From positions 310,001 to 374,000 of the forward strand of contig SVOJ01000001.1 of assembly GCA_015066385.1 (NCBI GenBank): a stretch of 64,000 nucleotides of DNA, read 5' to 3'. Origin of the DNA: Oscillospiraceae bacterium. GTDB taxonomy: Bacteria; Bacillota; Clostridia; Oscillospirales; Acutalibacteraceae. A model generated the notes under the pieces. That model was given only the letters and a program-made list of their open reading frames with translations. It made no database searches and was not told the origin of the DNA. Shown piece by piece: positions 8,825 through 16,991 of the stretch (position 1 is the stretch's first letter; every line of letters begins with the position of its first letter). The translations under genes were made by a program, and so were the position numbers.

Positions 8825-9042
8825 AGACACCATGAAGAATTTTGTGTAAAAATAAATCCAATCAGACGGAGGCCTGTAATACAGGCGCAATGGAGTTTTC
8901 CGCCTATTAGCTATTCTCCCGGAAAATGAATGTGGATGCACGCCTTGGCGTGAATGTCGCGGGCAGGTTCCGGGAATTGATCGTGGTATGATCCGGTGTC
9001 GGCTCACCATTCAAAAGCCATCCTCGCTTTCGGTGTTTTTTT
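8825..9042 (+). ncRNA. Candidate structured non-coding RNA (about 218 nt)
   Basis: A promoter lies just upstream, there is no convincing ORF, and the whole unit is rich in helices. A possible closing stem pairs AGACACC (8825-8831) with GGTGTTT (9032-9038). A hairpin GCCTGT/ACAGGC sits at 8872-8886. A long stem CCCGGAA (8918-8924)/TTCCGGG (8968-8974) encloses the hairpin CACGC-cttg-GCGTG (8939-8952). CACC (9005-9008)/GGTG (9032-9035) with T-run 9036-9042 can form a terminator that competes with the closing stem. I do not recognise tmRNA, RNase P, SRP RNA or a standard riboswitch. Overall size and layout could suit a 6S-like RNA, but I could not match a consensus. Confidence 0.5.
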
Positions 9043-9070
9043 CTGCAATTAAATTATACCATGAAAGCGG

Positions 9071-9110
9071 CGACCGGGTAACCTTTTCAGATTACCCGGT
9101 CGTTTTTTTT
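9071..9110 (+). terminator. Strong intrinsic terminator
   Basis: CGACCGGGTAA (9071-9081) pairs perfectly with TTACCCGGTCG (9092-9102), followed by eight T residues. It is a second, stronger stop for the RNA unit starting near 8825. Confidence 0.85.
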
Positions 9111-9322
9111 CGGAACTTAATGCAACAGCCCCTTTTTGGTACACCTGACACTTTTAAATCCGAAGGCAATGCCGACTTTCCGCAGGAAAGTTAAATATCT
9201 ACTCCGGCCGCCTCTGTCGCAGATAAGAGCCCCCTTAAATGTTATCATTTATTATAAAAAAACTTGTGTTTACCGAAAAAGAATGAGCAAACTACTAAAT
9301 ATTAAAAAAAAAGAAAATAATG
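9111..9322. other. Intergenic stretch with no recognised feature
   Basis: AT-rich sequence between the strong terminator and the oad promoter. Short ORFs here lack SD sites and family resemblance, and I see no repeat or stable hairpin. Confidence 0.6.
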
Positions 9323-9351
9323 TTGAAATTCTTCAGATTTTCTTGTATGAT
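9323..9351 (+). promoter_or_regulatory. Promoter of the oxaloacetate decarboxylase operon
   Basis: TTGAAA (9323-9328), a 17-bp spacer and TATGAT (9346-9351). The roughly 85-nt leader contains a small hairpin CGCA-atag-TGCG. Confidence 0.65.
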
Positions 9352-9442
9352 ATATAATAGTGGAAAATTCGGAAATTTTTCTATTTATAAGTGCCCGCAA
9401 TAGTGCGCTTACTTCAAAAAAATTACATTATGGGGTGATAAT

Positions 9443-10819
9443 TTGAAAGTACAATTCACAGAAACAATCCTTCGTGACGCTAATCAGTCATTGATTGCAA
9501 CAAGAATGTCCTTTGACGAATTCGAGCCTATCCTCTCAGAGCTCGACAAGGCAGGCTACTATTCGCTTGAATGCTGGGGCGGTGCCACCTTCGACTCATG
9601 CCTTCGTTATCTTGGTGAGGATCCTTGGGAGAGACTCCGTAAAATCCGCAAGGCTTGTCCCAATACAAAATTGCAGATGCTTCTTCGCGGCCAAAACCTT
9701 CTTGGCTACAAGCATTATCCCGACGATGTTGTAAGAGCTTTTGTAAAGAAGTCCATCGAAAACGGTATCGACATTATCCGTATATTCGACGCACTTAACG
9801 ACCTGCGCAACATTGAGGTTGCCGTTGACGAAACACTTAAAAACGGCGGACATCCCTCCGGCACAATCTGCTATACGCTTTCTCCCATCCACTCCCTTGA
9901 AAACTATGTTAAGCTTGCAAAGGACATGGAAAAGATGGGCGTTATGTCAATCTGCATCAAGGATATGGCAGGTATCATGGGTCCTCAGGAGGCTTATGAG
10001 CTTGTTAAGGCTATCAAGACTGAAGTGAATCTTCCTCTTGTTCTTCACACGCACTCAACAACAGGTCTCGGTGCTCTCACACTTCAGAAGGCAGTTGAAG
10101 CAGGTGCAGATGTAATCGATACTGCAATTTCATGTTTCTCAGGCGGCACATCACAGCCTCCCACGGAAACCCTTGTTTATGCTCTTAAACAACAGGGTTA
10201 TGAAATTGATGTCAATATGGATTCACTCAAGAAAATCAACGATTTCTTCAAGCCCGTCAGAGCAAAGGCACTTGAAAGCGGTCTTCTCAATCCCGTTGTT
10301 CTTGCAACAGATACAGATGCTCTTTCCTATCAGGTGCCCGGCGGTATGCTTTCAAACCTTGTGGCGCAGCTCACTGCAGCAGGTAAGCTTGACAAGTTTG
10401 AAGAGGTTCTTCTTGAAGTGCCCAGAGTACGTGAAGACCTCGGCTATCCTCCTCTTGTAACCCCCATGAGCCAGATGGTCGGTGTGCAGGCAACACAGAA
10501 TGTTCTTGCCGGAGAAAGATACAAGAATGTTTCAAAGGAAATCAAGAACTACTTCCTCGGCTTCTACGGTAAGGCTCCGGGCGAAGTAAATGCTGAACTT
10601 GCAAAGAAGATTCTCGGCAACGAAACACCCGTCACCTGCCGTTTTGCTGATACGCTTGCGCCTTATTTTGAAAAGGCAAAGGCTGAAATCGGCAGCAAGG
10701 CAAAAAGTGATGAAGATGTTCTTTCATATATCGCTTTCCCCGCGCAGGCTGAAGCGTTCTTCGATAAGCGAGACGAAAAAGAAAGAAATACCTTCAAGTA
10801 CACCATCAGAGAAGTATAA
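9443..10819 (+). CDS. oadA: Oxaloacetate decarboxylase, alpha (carboxyltransferase) subunit
   Basis: 458 residues starting at TTG 9443 with SD GGGGTG. It is a TIM-barrel carboxyltransferase of the pyruvate-carboxylase/OadA (5S) family: RDANQS at 11-16, the carbamylated-Lys motif CIKDMAG (K173) and metal-binding HTH (H202, H204). It moves the carboxyl group of oxaloacetate to biotin, leaving pyruvate. The usual C-terminal biotinyl domain is absent and is supplied by the separate gene at 11186. With the beta and gamma subunits it forms the membrane Na+ pump. A methylmalonyl-CoA decarboxylase is unlikely because that enzyme uses a different alpha subunit. Confidence 0.93.
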   Translation: MKVQFTETILRDANQSLIATRMSFDEFEPILSELDKAGYYSLECWGGATFDSCLRYLGEDPWERLRKIRKACPNTKLQMLLRGQNLLGYKHYPDDVVRAFVKKSIENGIDIIRIFDALNDLRNIEVAVDETLKNGGHPSGTICYTLSPIHSLENYVKLAKDMEKMGVMSICIKDMAGIMGPQEAYELVKAIKTEVNLPLVLHTHSTTGLGALTLQKAVEAGADVIDTAISCFSGGTSQPPTETLVYALKQQGYEIDVNMDSLKKINDFFKPVRAKALESGLLNPVVLATDTDALSYQVPGGMLSNLVAQLTAAGKLDKFEEVLLEVPRVREDLGYPPLVTPMSQMVGVQATQNVLAGERYKNVSKEIKNYFLGFYGKAPGEVNAELAKKILGNETPVTCRFADTLAPYFEKAKAEIGSKAKSDEDVLSYIAFPAQAEAFFDKRDEKERNTFKYTIREV

Positions 10820-10833
10820 GGGGGTAAGCAGAA

Positions 10834-11184
10834 ATGTTTGATTTTAAAATGCCTCTCACAGATGCTCTTGCAGTTTCTCTTATCGGTATTTCAACAGTTA
10901 TCCTTATTCTTGCAATTATTGCCCTTCTCATCATCCTTGTTTCAAAGATTATCAGAGCAATTGAAAATGCCGCAAACAGAAAAAAAGCTGTTGCCGCGCC
11001 CGAACAGACAGCTACTGCACCCACAGGCGTACCGATGCCTGCAGGAATGAATCAGGGTGAACTTGAACTTGTTGACACAGACGAAAAAACCGCCGCAATT
11101 ATTATGGCGATTGTGTCTGACAAGAGCGGAATTCCCCTTAACAGACTTTCTTTCAAGTCAATCAAACTGATGGAGGATAAATAA
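10834..11184 (+). CDS. oadG: Oxaloacetate decarboxylase gamma subunit
   Basis: 116 residues. One membrane helix (about 11-37) is followed by an Ala/Pro-rich linker and an acidic, helical tail. This is the form of OadG/sodium-pump decarboxylase gamma subunits, which hold the alpha and beta subunits together. It lies 14 nt after oadA and ends 1 nt before the biotin carrier gene. Sequence conservation in this family is weak, so the call rests on topology and operon position. Confidence 0.85.
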   Translation: MFDFKMPLTDALAVSLIGISTVILILAIIALLIILVSKIIRAIENAANRKKAVAAPEQTATAPTGVPMPAGMNQGELELVDTDEKTAAIIMAIVSDKSGIPLNRLSFKSIKLMEDK

Positions 11185-11185
11185 T

Positions 11186-11563
11186 ATGAAATATGTAGTT
11201 ACATTAAACGGTAAAAATTACGAAGTTGAGGTTACTGAGCAGGATGCAGTTCTTCTTTCTGTTTCAGATGCAGCAGCCCCCGCGGCAGTTTCTGCACCCG
11301 CACCTGTTGCAGCCCCTGTAGCAGCACCGGCTGCCACCCCCGTGGCAGGCGACGGCACAAAGGTTCCTTCACCCATGCCCGGCACAATTCTCAGCGTAAA
11401 CGTAACCGTTGGACAGTCTGTTAAGACCGGTGATGTTCTTATGATTCTTGAAGCCATGAAAATGGAAAACGATATCGTTGCTCCCTGCGACGGCACAGTG
11501 AAGCAGCTTCTTGTTTCAAAAGGTTCAACTGTCAACACAGATGATATTCTTGTTGTGATGTGA
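11186..11563 (+). CDS. Biotin carboxyl carrier protein of the decarboxylase
   Basis: 125 residues. A short N-terminal region is followed by a flexible Ala/Pro/Val linker (about 29-53) and a biotinyl domain with the canonical EAMKMEND motif, K92 being the biotin site. It shuttles the carboxyl group from the alpha subunit to the membrane beta subunit. It is the counterpart of the fused C-terminal domain of OadA in Klebsiella and of the separate GcdC-type carriers. The SD GGAGGA lies inside the end of oadG. The ligase that biotinylates it is probably the gene at 13063. Confidence 0.93.
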   Translation: MKYVVTLNGKNYEVEVTEQDAVLLSVSDAAAPAAVSAPAPVAAPVAAPAATPVAGDGTKVPSPMPGTILSVNVTVGQSVKTGDVLMILEAMKMENDIVAPCDGTVKQLLVSKGSTVNTDDILVVM

Positions 11564-11604
11564 TTCCCCAAAATATAAGTTAAAAGAAAAGGAGATTTCT
11601 TATA

Positions 11605-12804
11605 ATGGAAATGATTAGCGATGTCCTTAGCGGTTTGTGGGAATCATCAGGCTTTTATGCACTTTTTGCAGACGGCACCTTCCTTTGGCAGAATCTTGTT
11701 ATGATTCTTGTGTCCTTTGTGCTTCTTTACTTTGCAATCGCAAAAAAGTGTGAACCTTTACTTCTTGTTCCCATCGCTTTCGGTATTCTTCTTGCAAACC
11801 TTCCCGGAGCAGGTCTTATGGATGACCCAACGGGCATTATGGATACATCAAACATAGTTGAGGGTGCTCACTGGTATGATGCCGGTGTTCTCAGGCTTAT
11901 TTACGCAGGTGTTAAGTCAAGTATCTTCCCCTGCCTTATCTTCCTTGGCATCGGTTGTATGACCGACTTCGGCCCCCTGCTTTCAAACCCGGTATCCCTT
12001 CTTTTGGGTGCGGCGGCACAGCTCGGTATTTATGTTGCTTTTGTTATTGCTATTCTTCTCGGTTTTGAACCCAATGAAGCAGCTTCTATCGCAATCATCG
12101 GCGGTGCAGACGGCCCCACGGCAATCTACCTCACAGGTAAGCTTGCTTCTCACCTTTTAGGCCCCATTGCCGTTGCCGCATATTCGTATATGGCTCTTAT
12201 TCCTTTCATTCAGCCTCCCATCATGAAGGCTCTTACAACGGAAAAAGAACGCAAGGTCGAAATGAAACAGCTCAGAAAGGTTTCAAAGGTGGAAAAGATT
12301 GTTTTCCCCGTTGTTGTTCTTGTTATCTGTGCATTCATTCTTCCCTCAGTTGCTCCTCTTTTGGGTATGCTTATGCTTGGTAACCTCTTCAGAGAATGCG
12401 GCGTTGTTGAAAGACTTTCCGACACGGCGCAGAACGCGCTTATGAACATTGTTACCATTATGCTCGGCCTTACCGTTGGTGCAACAACAAACGGACAGAC
12501 CTTCCTGCAGTGGGGAACAATCAAAATCGTTGTTCTCGGTCTTGTTGCCTTTGCATTCTCCACCGTTGGCGGACTTCTTTTGGGCAAGCTTCTTTACCTT
12601 ATCACAGGCGGTAAGGTTAATCCTCTTATCGGTGCGGCAGGTGTTTCTGCTGTTCCCATGGCAGCCCGTGTTGCGCAGACCGAAGGCAGAAAGTATAATC
12701 CCACCAACTTCCTTCTCATGCACGCCATGGGTCCCAATGTTGCAGGTGTTATCGGTTCGGCAGTTGCTGCCGGCTTCCTTCTTGCAATGTTCGGCGGAAA
12801 TTAA
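11605..12804 (+). CDS. oadB: Oxaloacetate decarboxylase beta subunit (Na+ pump)
   Basis: 399 residues, very hydrophobic, with about ten membrane segments. The diagnostic GGADGPTAI motif contains D169, equivalent to the Na+-binding Asp of OadB/GcdB/MmdB. SYMALIP at 194-200 is a second conserved pore motif. It decarboxylates carboxybiotin and couples this to export of Na+. The start ATG 11605 follows GGAGAT. It is the last gene before a strong terminator, giving the order alpha-gamma-carrier-beta. Confidence 0.95.
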   Translation: MEMISDVLSGLWESSGFYALFADGTFLWQNLVMILVSFVLLYFAIAKKCEPLLLVPIAFGILLANLPGAGLMDDPTGIMDTSNIVEGAHWYDAGVLRLIYAGVKSSIFPCLIFLGIGCMTDFGPLLSNPVSLLLGAAAQLGIYVAFVIAILLGFEPNEAASIAIIGGADGPTAIYLTGKLASHLLGPIAVAAYSYMALIPFIQPPIMKALTTEKERKVEMKQLRKVSKVEKIVFPVVVLVICAFILPSVAPLLGMLMLGNLFRECGVVERLSDTAQNALMNIVTIMLGLTVGATTNGQTFLQWGTIKIVVLGLVAFAFSTVGGLLLGKLLYLITGGKVNPLIGAAGVSAVPMAARVAQTEGRKYNPTNFLLMHAMGPNVAGVIGSAVAAGFLLAMFGGN

Positions 12805-12874
12805 AATAAAGTTTTTTGCTTACTATCTTTCAAGCAAGCAACGACTTTTCGGAATGAACCGTAAAAAAACGACA

Positions 12875-12912
12875 AGCTCAGCGCTCATGAACGGGCGCTG
12901 AGCTGATTTTTA
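12875..12912 (+). terminator. Terminator of the oad operon
   Basis: AGCTCAGCGC (12875-12884) pairs perfectly with GCGCTGAGCT (12895-12904), followed by a T-rich tail. Confidence 0.85.
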
Positions 12913-13062
12913 TATATCGGGGTTTGTTCCGAAGCCCACCAGACTAAGTAAACTTCACCTGATTTTAAACTCCGGGCTTATCAAGAATAAAGCAGAAATA
13001 TATTGTATTTCAAGGCTCTTTCATGTTAAAATAGAAAAGATAAAAAGAGGTGGTGATGTATT

Positions 13063-13833
13063 TTGAAGGAATGTGCAGATGAAAAAATCATCAGAAAATA
13101 TCTTTCGGATTATGCCGAAGATATAAAAATAGAAACGGTTAATACAATTGATTCCACAAACGATGAAATGAAAAGGCGGGCAGAAAAAGGCGAAAAGGAA
13201 ATATCCCTTCTCATTGCCGAAGAACAGACAAAAGGCAAGGGCACCAAGGGCAGAAGCTTTTTTTCGCCTGATGGCACAGGGATCTATATGAGCTTTCTTT
13301 TAAGGCCGATCTACACGCCGCAACAATGTACTCTTCTTACCACAATGACGGCTGTGAGCACGGCAAAGGCAATTGAAAAGGTTGCAGGCAGACAATCACA
13401 GATTAAATGGGTGAATGATATTTACCTGAACAGAAAGAAAACCGGGGGAATTCTCACCCAGGCTCATTTGTCAAAAAACGGCAAGGAGATTGAATGGGCA
13501 GTTGTGGGAATAGGCATTAACTTAAGTGAACCTGCGGGCGGTTTTCCTGAGGAATTAAGAGAAATTGCAACAGCCCTCGGCAAAAAAGACGGGCATATCA
13601 AAAACCGCCTTATAAGCGAAATCATCAATGAATTTATCTTTTATTACCGTAACTTAACAAAAAAAGAATTTATAGAGGAATATTCAAAAAGACTTCTCGG
13701 CCTGAATGAAGAAATCATTGTAAAAGAGGGTGAAGAGGAATATAAAGGGGAAATGATCGGAATTGATGATATGTGCCGCCTTAAAATAAGACTACCCGAT
13801 GGCAGAGAAAAGACTTTGAACTCGGCTTTGTAA
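13063..13833 (+). CDS. birA: Biotin--protein ligase
   Basis: 256 residues from TTG 13063 (SD AGAGGTGGTG). The biotin-AMP loop GKGTKGR (about 58-64), the KWVND motif (115-119) and the KTGGI segment define the ligase domain, with a small C-terminal SH3-like domain. There is no N-terminal helix-turn-helix, so it is a class I ligase without repressor function. Its place directly after the oad operon suggests that it serves the biotin carrier at 11186. A weak promoter (TTGTAT, 18 bp, TAAAAT, 13003-13032) precedes it, so it is transcribed separately from oad. Confidence 0.92.
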   Translation: MKECADEKIIRKYLSDYAEDIKIETVNTIDSTNDEMKRRAEKGEKEISLLIAEEQTKGKGTKGRSFFSPDGTGIYMSFLLRPIYTPQQCTLLTTMTAVSTAKAIEKVAGRQSQIKWVNDIYLNRKKTGGILTQAHLSKNGKEIEWAVVGIGINLSEPAGGFPEELREIATALGKKDGHIKNRLISEIINEFIFYYRNLTKKEFIEEYSKRLLGLNEEIIVKEGEEEYKGEMIGIDDMCRLKIRLPDGREKTLNSAL

Positions 13834-13937
13834 AGTCAGACAAAGAGCAGAGACCGGGGTGCGTCCATAAACCATAAGATTTCTTGAAGAGAATTCTCAA
13901 AGATGTTTTGGCAAGTGTATATGACTAAAAACAAATT

Positions 13938-13985
13938 AAAAATCCGAACCCTTTTCCTATTGGGAAAATTTGGTTCGGATTTTCT
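13938..13985. terminator. Hairpin terminator after birA, possibly bidirectional
   Basis: AATCCGAACC (13941-13950) pairs with GGTTCGGATT (13972-13981), with an A-run before and a T-run after. Confidence 0.8.
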
Positions 13986-14122
13986 GTTTTGAAAGTAATG
14001 ACCTGTTTTGATACGAAGTGTACACCCTTTAGGATGTTTCGTTAAAAGGTGTAGGAATAATTAAAAAGTTATTAGCAACAGATGTGCTGCCGATTTATAA
14101 TGCACAAAAGAATCTCTTACGG

Positions 14123-14158
14123 AAAAAATAAGGCACCTCCGAAAATCGAAGATGCCTT
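14123..14158 (-). terminator. Minus-strand terminator
   Basis: AAGGCA (14130-14135) and TGCCTT (14153-14158) close an extended stem. On the minus strand the stem is followed by ATTTTTT. No intact minus-strand gene lies upstream until 15023, so the transcript that it ends is unclear. Confidence 0.55.
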
Positions 14159-14452
14159 GCTGATTCAGAAAGATATATATTACATCAATCATAAACGGAC
14201 AAAACGGCACTTCGATTTCGTAAAATAATAGTCATTGTCATTTTGTCCGCCTGCCTTTCTTGATTTGAAATAATTATATGTGTTTATTTCGGCAAAGTCA
14301 ATGCAAATGATGCATTTTTTGACCGCCGAACATTTTTATCATAACATAATTTATATATAAAAGTCAATGGGTTGTTGAAAACTTATGTGCATTGTTACTA
14401 TATTTCTCCGTATTGCTTAAAAAATTATGTTTTCTTTGTATAATATTCCATC

Positions 14453-14481
14453 TTGCAAAATGCAAAAACGTGTGCTATAGT
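14453..14481 (+). promoter_or_regulatory. Good promoter reading into an ORF-less unit
   Basis: TTGCAA (14453-14458), a 17-bp spacer and TATAGT (14476-14481). An SD-like AGAGGTGAT and an ATG follow at 14493-14507, but that frame stops after three codons. Confidence 0.6.
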
Positions 14482-14932
14482 ATAGACAGAAAGAGGTGAT
14501 ACCAATGAAAAGGTAAAGCCGAGGTACTTAAAAGCGAAAACCAACCCGCATTCAGAAATAGTTGAAAAACAGAAGAAAGTTGATCAATAAAAAAGAACAG
14601 GTTGTTTTCAAAAGAAGCTCTTACCATAAAGAAAGTGAACAAATACAAGTCGCGTACAGAAGTAAAGTAAGTACGATATAAATGGTTGGAGAAAGCTTTT
14701 AAGAATCTCAGAATGATCTTCGTTCAAACCGAAATGATCCGCAAAACATCAAAGTGGCTCACTGGAGAGCAGAAAAAGGAAAATGCGTGTTGTTTGTACA
14801 GGAGCAGGGAAGTTGAAAACGGAAGATCAGACGATACAGCAGAAAGAGAGGTTAAAAAGATGTTAGATATCAAGATAGATCAGAAATGACCCTTGACGGT
14901 TGTGTGAAGAAACACTGTCAAGGGTCATTTCT
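14482..14932 (+). pseudogene. Transcribed remnant or unrecognised RNA; no intact ORF
   Basis: After a good promoter and SD, ATG 14505 is stopped at the fourth codon (ATG AAA AGG TAA). In the next frame the codons read EKVKPRYLKAKTNPHSEIVE before a stop, and a third frame is open from about 14659 to 14889. Alternating open stretches rich in Lys and Glu suggest a small gene broken by frameshifts. An untranslated RNA is the alternative. The unit ends in a perfect 16-bp inverted repeat. I do not recognise the parent family. Confidence 0.4.
14882..14932. repeat. Perfect 16-bp inverted repeat
   Basis: AGAAATGACCCTTGAC (14882-14897) and its exact complement (14917-14932), with an inner GTGT/ACAC pair. 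There is no T-run on either side, so it is an atypical terminator or an element end. Confidence 0.75.
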
Positions 14933-14975
14933 ATTGATGGAATACTTGTCCCGAAAAGGGGCTTATTTTTTTTGC

Positions 14976-15009
14976 AAAAAAAATCCCGGACACCGCTGCA
15001 GTGTCCGGG
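14976..15009 (-). terminator. Terminator of the dockerin-deacetylase gene
   Basis: CCCGGACAC (14985-14993) pairs with GTGTCCGGG (15001-15009). On the minus strand the stem is followed by ATTTTTTTT. Confidence 0.9.
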
Positions 15010-15022
15010 AAAAGTAAGTATA

Positions 15023-16024
15023 TCAGTTTGCAATGGGGTGATGTGCGGTTTCGGAATTTTCTGTCAGCGCCATGATATGATAACCGCGGGATTGATAATA
15101 TTCTATAATATAAGGCAGTGCCTGCACGGTTGTTCCCTTTGCATTGGTGTCATGCATCAGCAAAACAATTTCATCCTGCGTATAACCGATGGAGTTGTTG
15201 TAAATGGTCAGAGCGGAAACATTATTGCCGCTGGCATCCGTGCTGTCTGCATTCCAGTCGAAATAAACAAGACCGTAATTACCGACGAGTTTGGAAAGCT
15301 GTGTCATGATGCCGTAGCAATAGTTTCTGCTGACAGTGTTGCTGCTGCCGCCGGGGAAGCGGATGAGGTTAGTGCGAACCCCTGTCAGGTTGTAAACATG
15401 ATCCGAAATCTTCTGCAGGTCGTTGAAATAAGCAGTAGTCGAGGTGTAGATTTGCGAATATTCATGCGAATAGGCATGCAGAGCAATGGTTTGTCCTCTG
15501 TCAACGATCATTTTGTACTGTGCAGAATAATTGGGCTGATAGATAACAAAGAATGTGGCCTTTGCGTTGTATTCGTCAAGAATGTCAAGAATCGTTTCCG
15601 TGTATTTGGACGGGCCGTCGTCAAAGGTCAGATACAGAATTTTGGAACCCTCGGGCAGATCGTCTGCCGTGATTTCATCATCGTCGGGATCGGACGGGGT
15701 TTCGGGGTTGTAATTCGGATCTTCTGCAGGATGCTGTTTGATGTGGTCAACGGGAAGTCCGACCGAGAAACGAAGGATTTCTCTTGCATCACCGGAAGAT
15801 ACATATTCATCGCCGTCCACATTGGCGGCATAGGCGGATTCCGCATCAAGATCTTCAAGATAAACTGCAAAACGAAGGCAAAGACGGGCATCGCCTGCGG
15901 TGACCCAGCCGTCATTGTCAACGTCACCCAATCGGGAAGAAGTGCTTGCTGTTACGGTCATAGCAAATATTCCCATGCCGAACAGCATAACCATGGTTAG
16001 TAAAAGTGCAAGTGCTTTTTTCAT
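15023..16024 (-). CDS. Secreted polysaccharide deacetylase with dockerin domain
   Basis: 333 residues. The signal peptide is 1-26. A type I dockerin-like pair of Ca-binding repeats occupies about 32-95 (GDVDNDGWVTAGDAR, then NVDGDEYVSSGDAREIL), followed by a Pro/Asp linker. A NodB-type carbohydrate esterase 4 domain (about 127-325) has TFDDGP (D135/D136), metal-binding HAYSH (H183, H187), RFPGG (222-226) and the late His in LLMHD (H291). All expected catalytic residues are present. It probably removes acetyl groups from peptidoglycan or a plant or mucin glycan outside the cell. The dockerin implies docking to a cohesin scaffold, none of which is encoded here. Confidence 0.9.
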   Translation of the reverse strand: MKKALALLLTMVMLFGMGIFAMTVTASTSSRLGDVDNDGWVTAGDARLCLRFAVYLEDLDAESAYAANVDGDEYVSSGDAREILRFSVGLPVDHIKQHPAEDPNYNPETPSDPDDDEITADDLPEGSKILYLTFDDGPSKYTETILDILDEYNAKATFFVIYQPNYSAQYKMIVDRGQTIALHAYSHEYSQIYTSTTAYFNDLQKISDHVYNLTGVRTNLIRFPGGSSNTVSRNYCYGIMTQLSKLVGNYGLVYFDWNADSTDASGNNVSALTIYNNSIGYTQDEIVLLMHDTNAKGTTVQALPYIIEYYQSRGYHIMALTENSETAHHPIAN

Positions 16025-16058
16025 TTTTCTTATTTCTCCTTTTATTATTTAAACCTTT

Positions 16059-16871
16059 TTAATATTTCTTATCCAAAATCTCAATAACATTTGCCACGCA
16101 ACCGTCATTGTTTGAACGAACAACGTAATCGGCAAGTTCCAGTGCGGTGGGGTTGCCGTTGCAGGGAACAAATGCGGCTTTTGCAACGCGAAGCATATCG
16201 GCATCATTGTAATCATCGCCGACAGCATAAATGTCATTTTTATCAATCTGCAGATGATCCGCCAGCTGCAATAATCCCGTTCCTTTGTCAACACCGGGGG
16301 CCAACAGTTCTATGTAACTGCCCGTTGTCGGCAAAAAATGAATGCCGTCAAACTGCATGTCCTGTAAAAATGCCTGTACTTCCAATGTTTTTTCTTTTGC
16401 ACAAATCATCGCTTTAACCCAAGGAAAAACGGTTTCGGCGGGGGAGTCCACAACGGAAAAAGGAATGCTCTGGTTTGTGAAATGCCGTTCGGAATCTGTA
16501 TTCAGATGAATGGCATAGGTGCTGTCAAAAGGATACATTTCAATCGGCACATCGGGAAAACGGTGTAAGATTGCATCAATTGCCGCAATTCCGCGCTCAT
16601 CTATACCGTTGCAGAAAACGGCTTTTTTCTCACTGTAGTCATAAGCCATGGCACCGTTACAAAGCAGAACAGGGGCATTGATATACTGCGGATCATATTT
16701 GTGAAAACCCATATAGGTTCTGCCGGTTGAAACGGTAAATTTACCGCCTTCGGAAATAAAATATCGTAAGGCGTTTTTCACATCGTCCGTAATCAGTCCC
16801 TGTGTATTCGCAAAAGTGCCGTCAAAATCGCTTGCAAGAAGAACATTGTTGAATTTCCCCAAGCAAATCAC
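16059..16871 (-). CDS. Cof-type HAD-superfamily phosphatase
   Basis: 270 residues. HAD motif I DFDGT (15-19), the motif II region VSTGRT and the C-terminal metal motif GDDYNDADML mark the Cof/IIB class, with the variable cap between about 85 and 190. These enzymes dephosphorylate small sugar or cofactor phosphates; the substrate is not predictable. It is on the same strand just upstream of the dockerin-deacetylase, about 35 bp away, and divergent from the inositol-phosphatase-like gene. Confidence 0.85.
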   Translation of the reverse strand: MICLGKFNNVLLASDFDGTFANTQGLITDDVKNALRYFISEGGKFTVSTGRTYMGFHKYDPQYINAPVLLCNGAMAYDYSEKKAVFCNGIDERGIAAIDAILHRFPDVPIEMYPFDSTYAIHLNTDSERHFTNQSIPFSVVDSPAETVFPWVKAMICAKEKTLEVQAFLQDMQFDGIHFLPTTGSYIELLAPGVDKGTGLLQLADHLQIDKNDIYAVGDDYNDADMLRVAKAAFVPCNGNPTALELADYVVRSNNDGCVANVIEILDKKY

Positions 16872-16932
16872 CTCTCAACATAAATTTTAGCATATTCCGT
16901 TTTAAATTGCAATTATCTTTTTTAAGCAATGG

Positions 16933-16961
16933 TTGAAAAATACAAAATATTGATGTATGAT
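16933..16961 (+). promoter_or_regulatory. Promoter of the inositol-monophosphatase-like gene
   Basis: TTGAAA (16933-16938), a 17-bp spacer and TATGAT (16956-16961). It overlaps an in-frame ATG at 16929 and so supports the later start at 16992. Confidence 0.7.
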
Positions 16962-16991
16962 AAAGACAGTGAAGAAACGGAGGAGAAAATA

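Larger units (their letters stand above)
13834..14452. other. Gene-poor region with terminators only
   Basis: No ORF here has an SD and a recognisable product. The region holds two terminators (13938-13985 and 14123-14158) and an 8-bp inverted repeat GGACAAAA/TTTTGTCC around 14200-14260. The rest is AT-rich. Confidence 0.6.

Noticed and set aside
8819-9010. 63-residue Arg/Ser/His-rich minus-strand ORF
   Set aside because: It is antisense to a helix-rich unit with a promoter and terminators and has no SD.
8825-9042. SRP RNA, tmRNA or RNase P RNA
   Set aside because: The conserved SRP tetraloop region, tmRNA tag frame and RNase P core motifs are not present.
14686-14889. 67-residue ORF starting MEKAFKNLRMIFVQ
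   Set aside because: No SD precedes its ATG, and it is the tail of a frame broken several times from 14505, so it is treated as part of a remnant.
14900-16000. 366-residue plus-strand ORF opposite the dockerin deacetylase
   Set aside because: It starts inside a transcription terminator and overlaps a gene with signal peptide, dockerin and NodB motifs.
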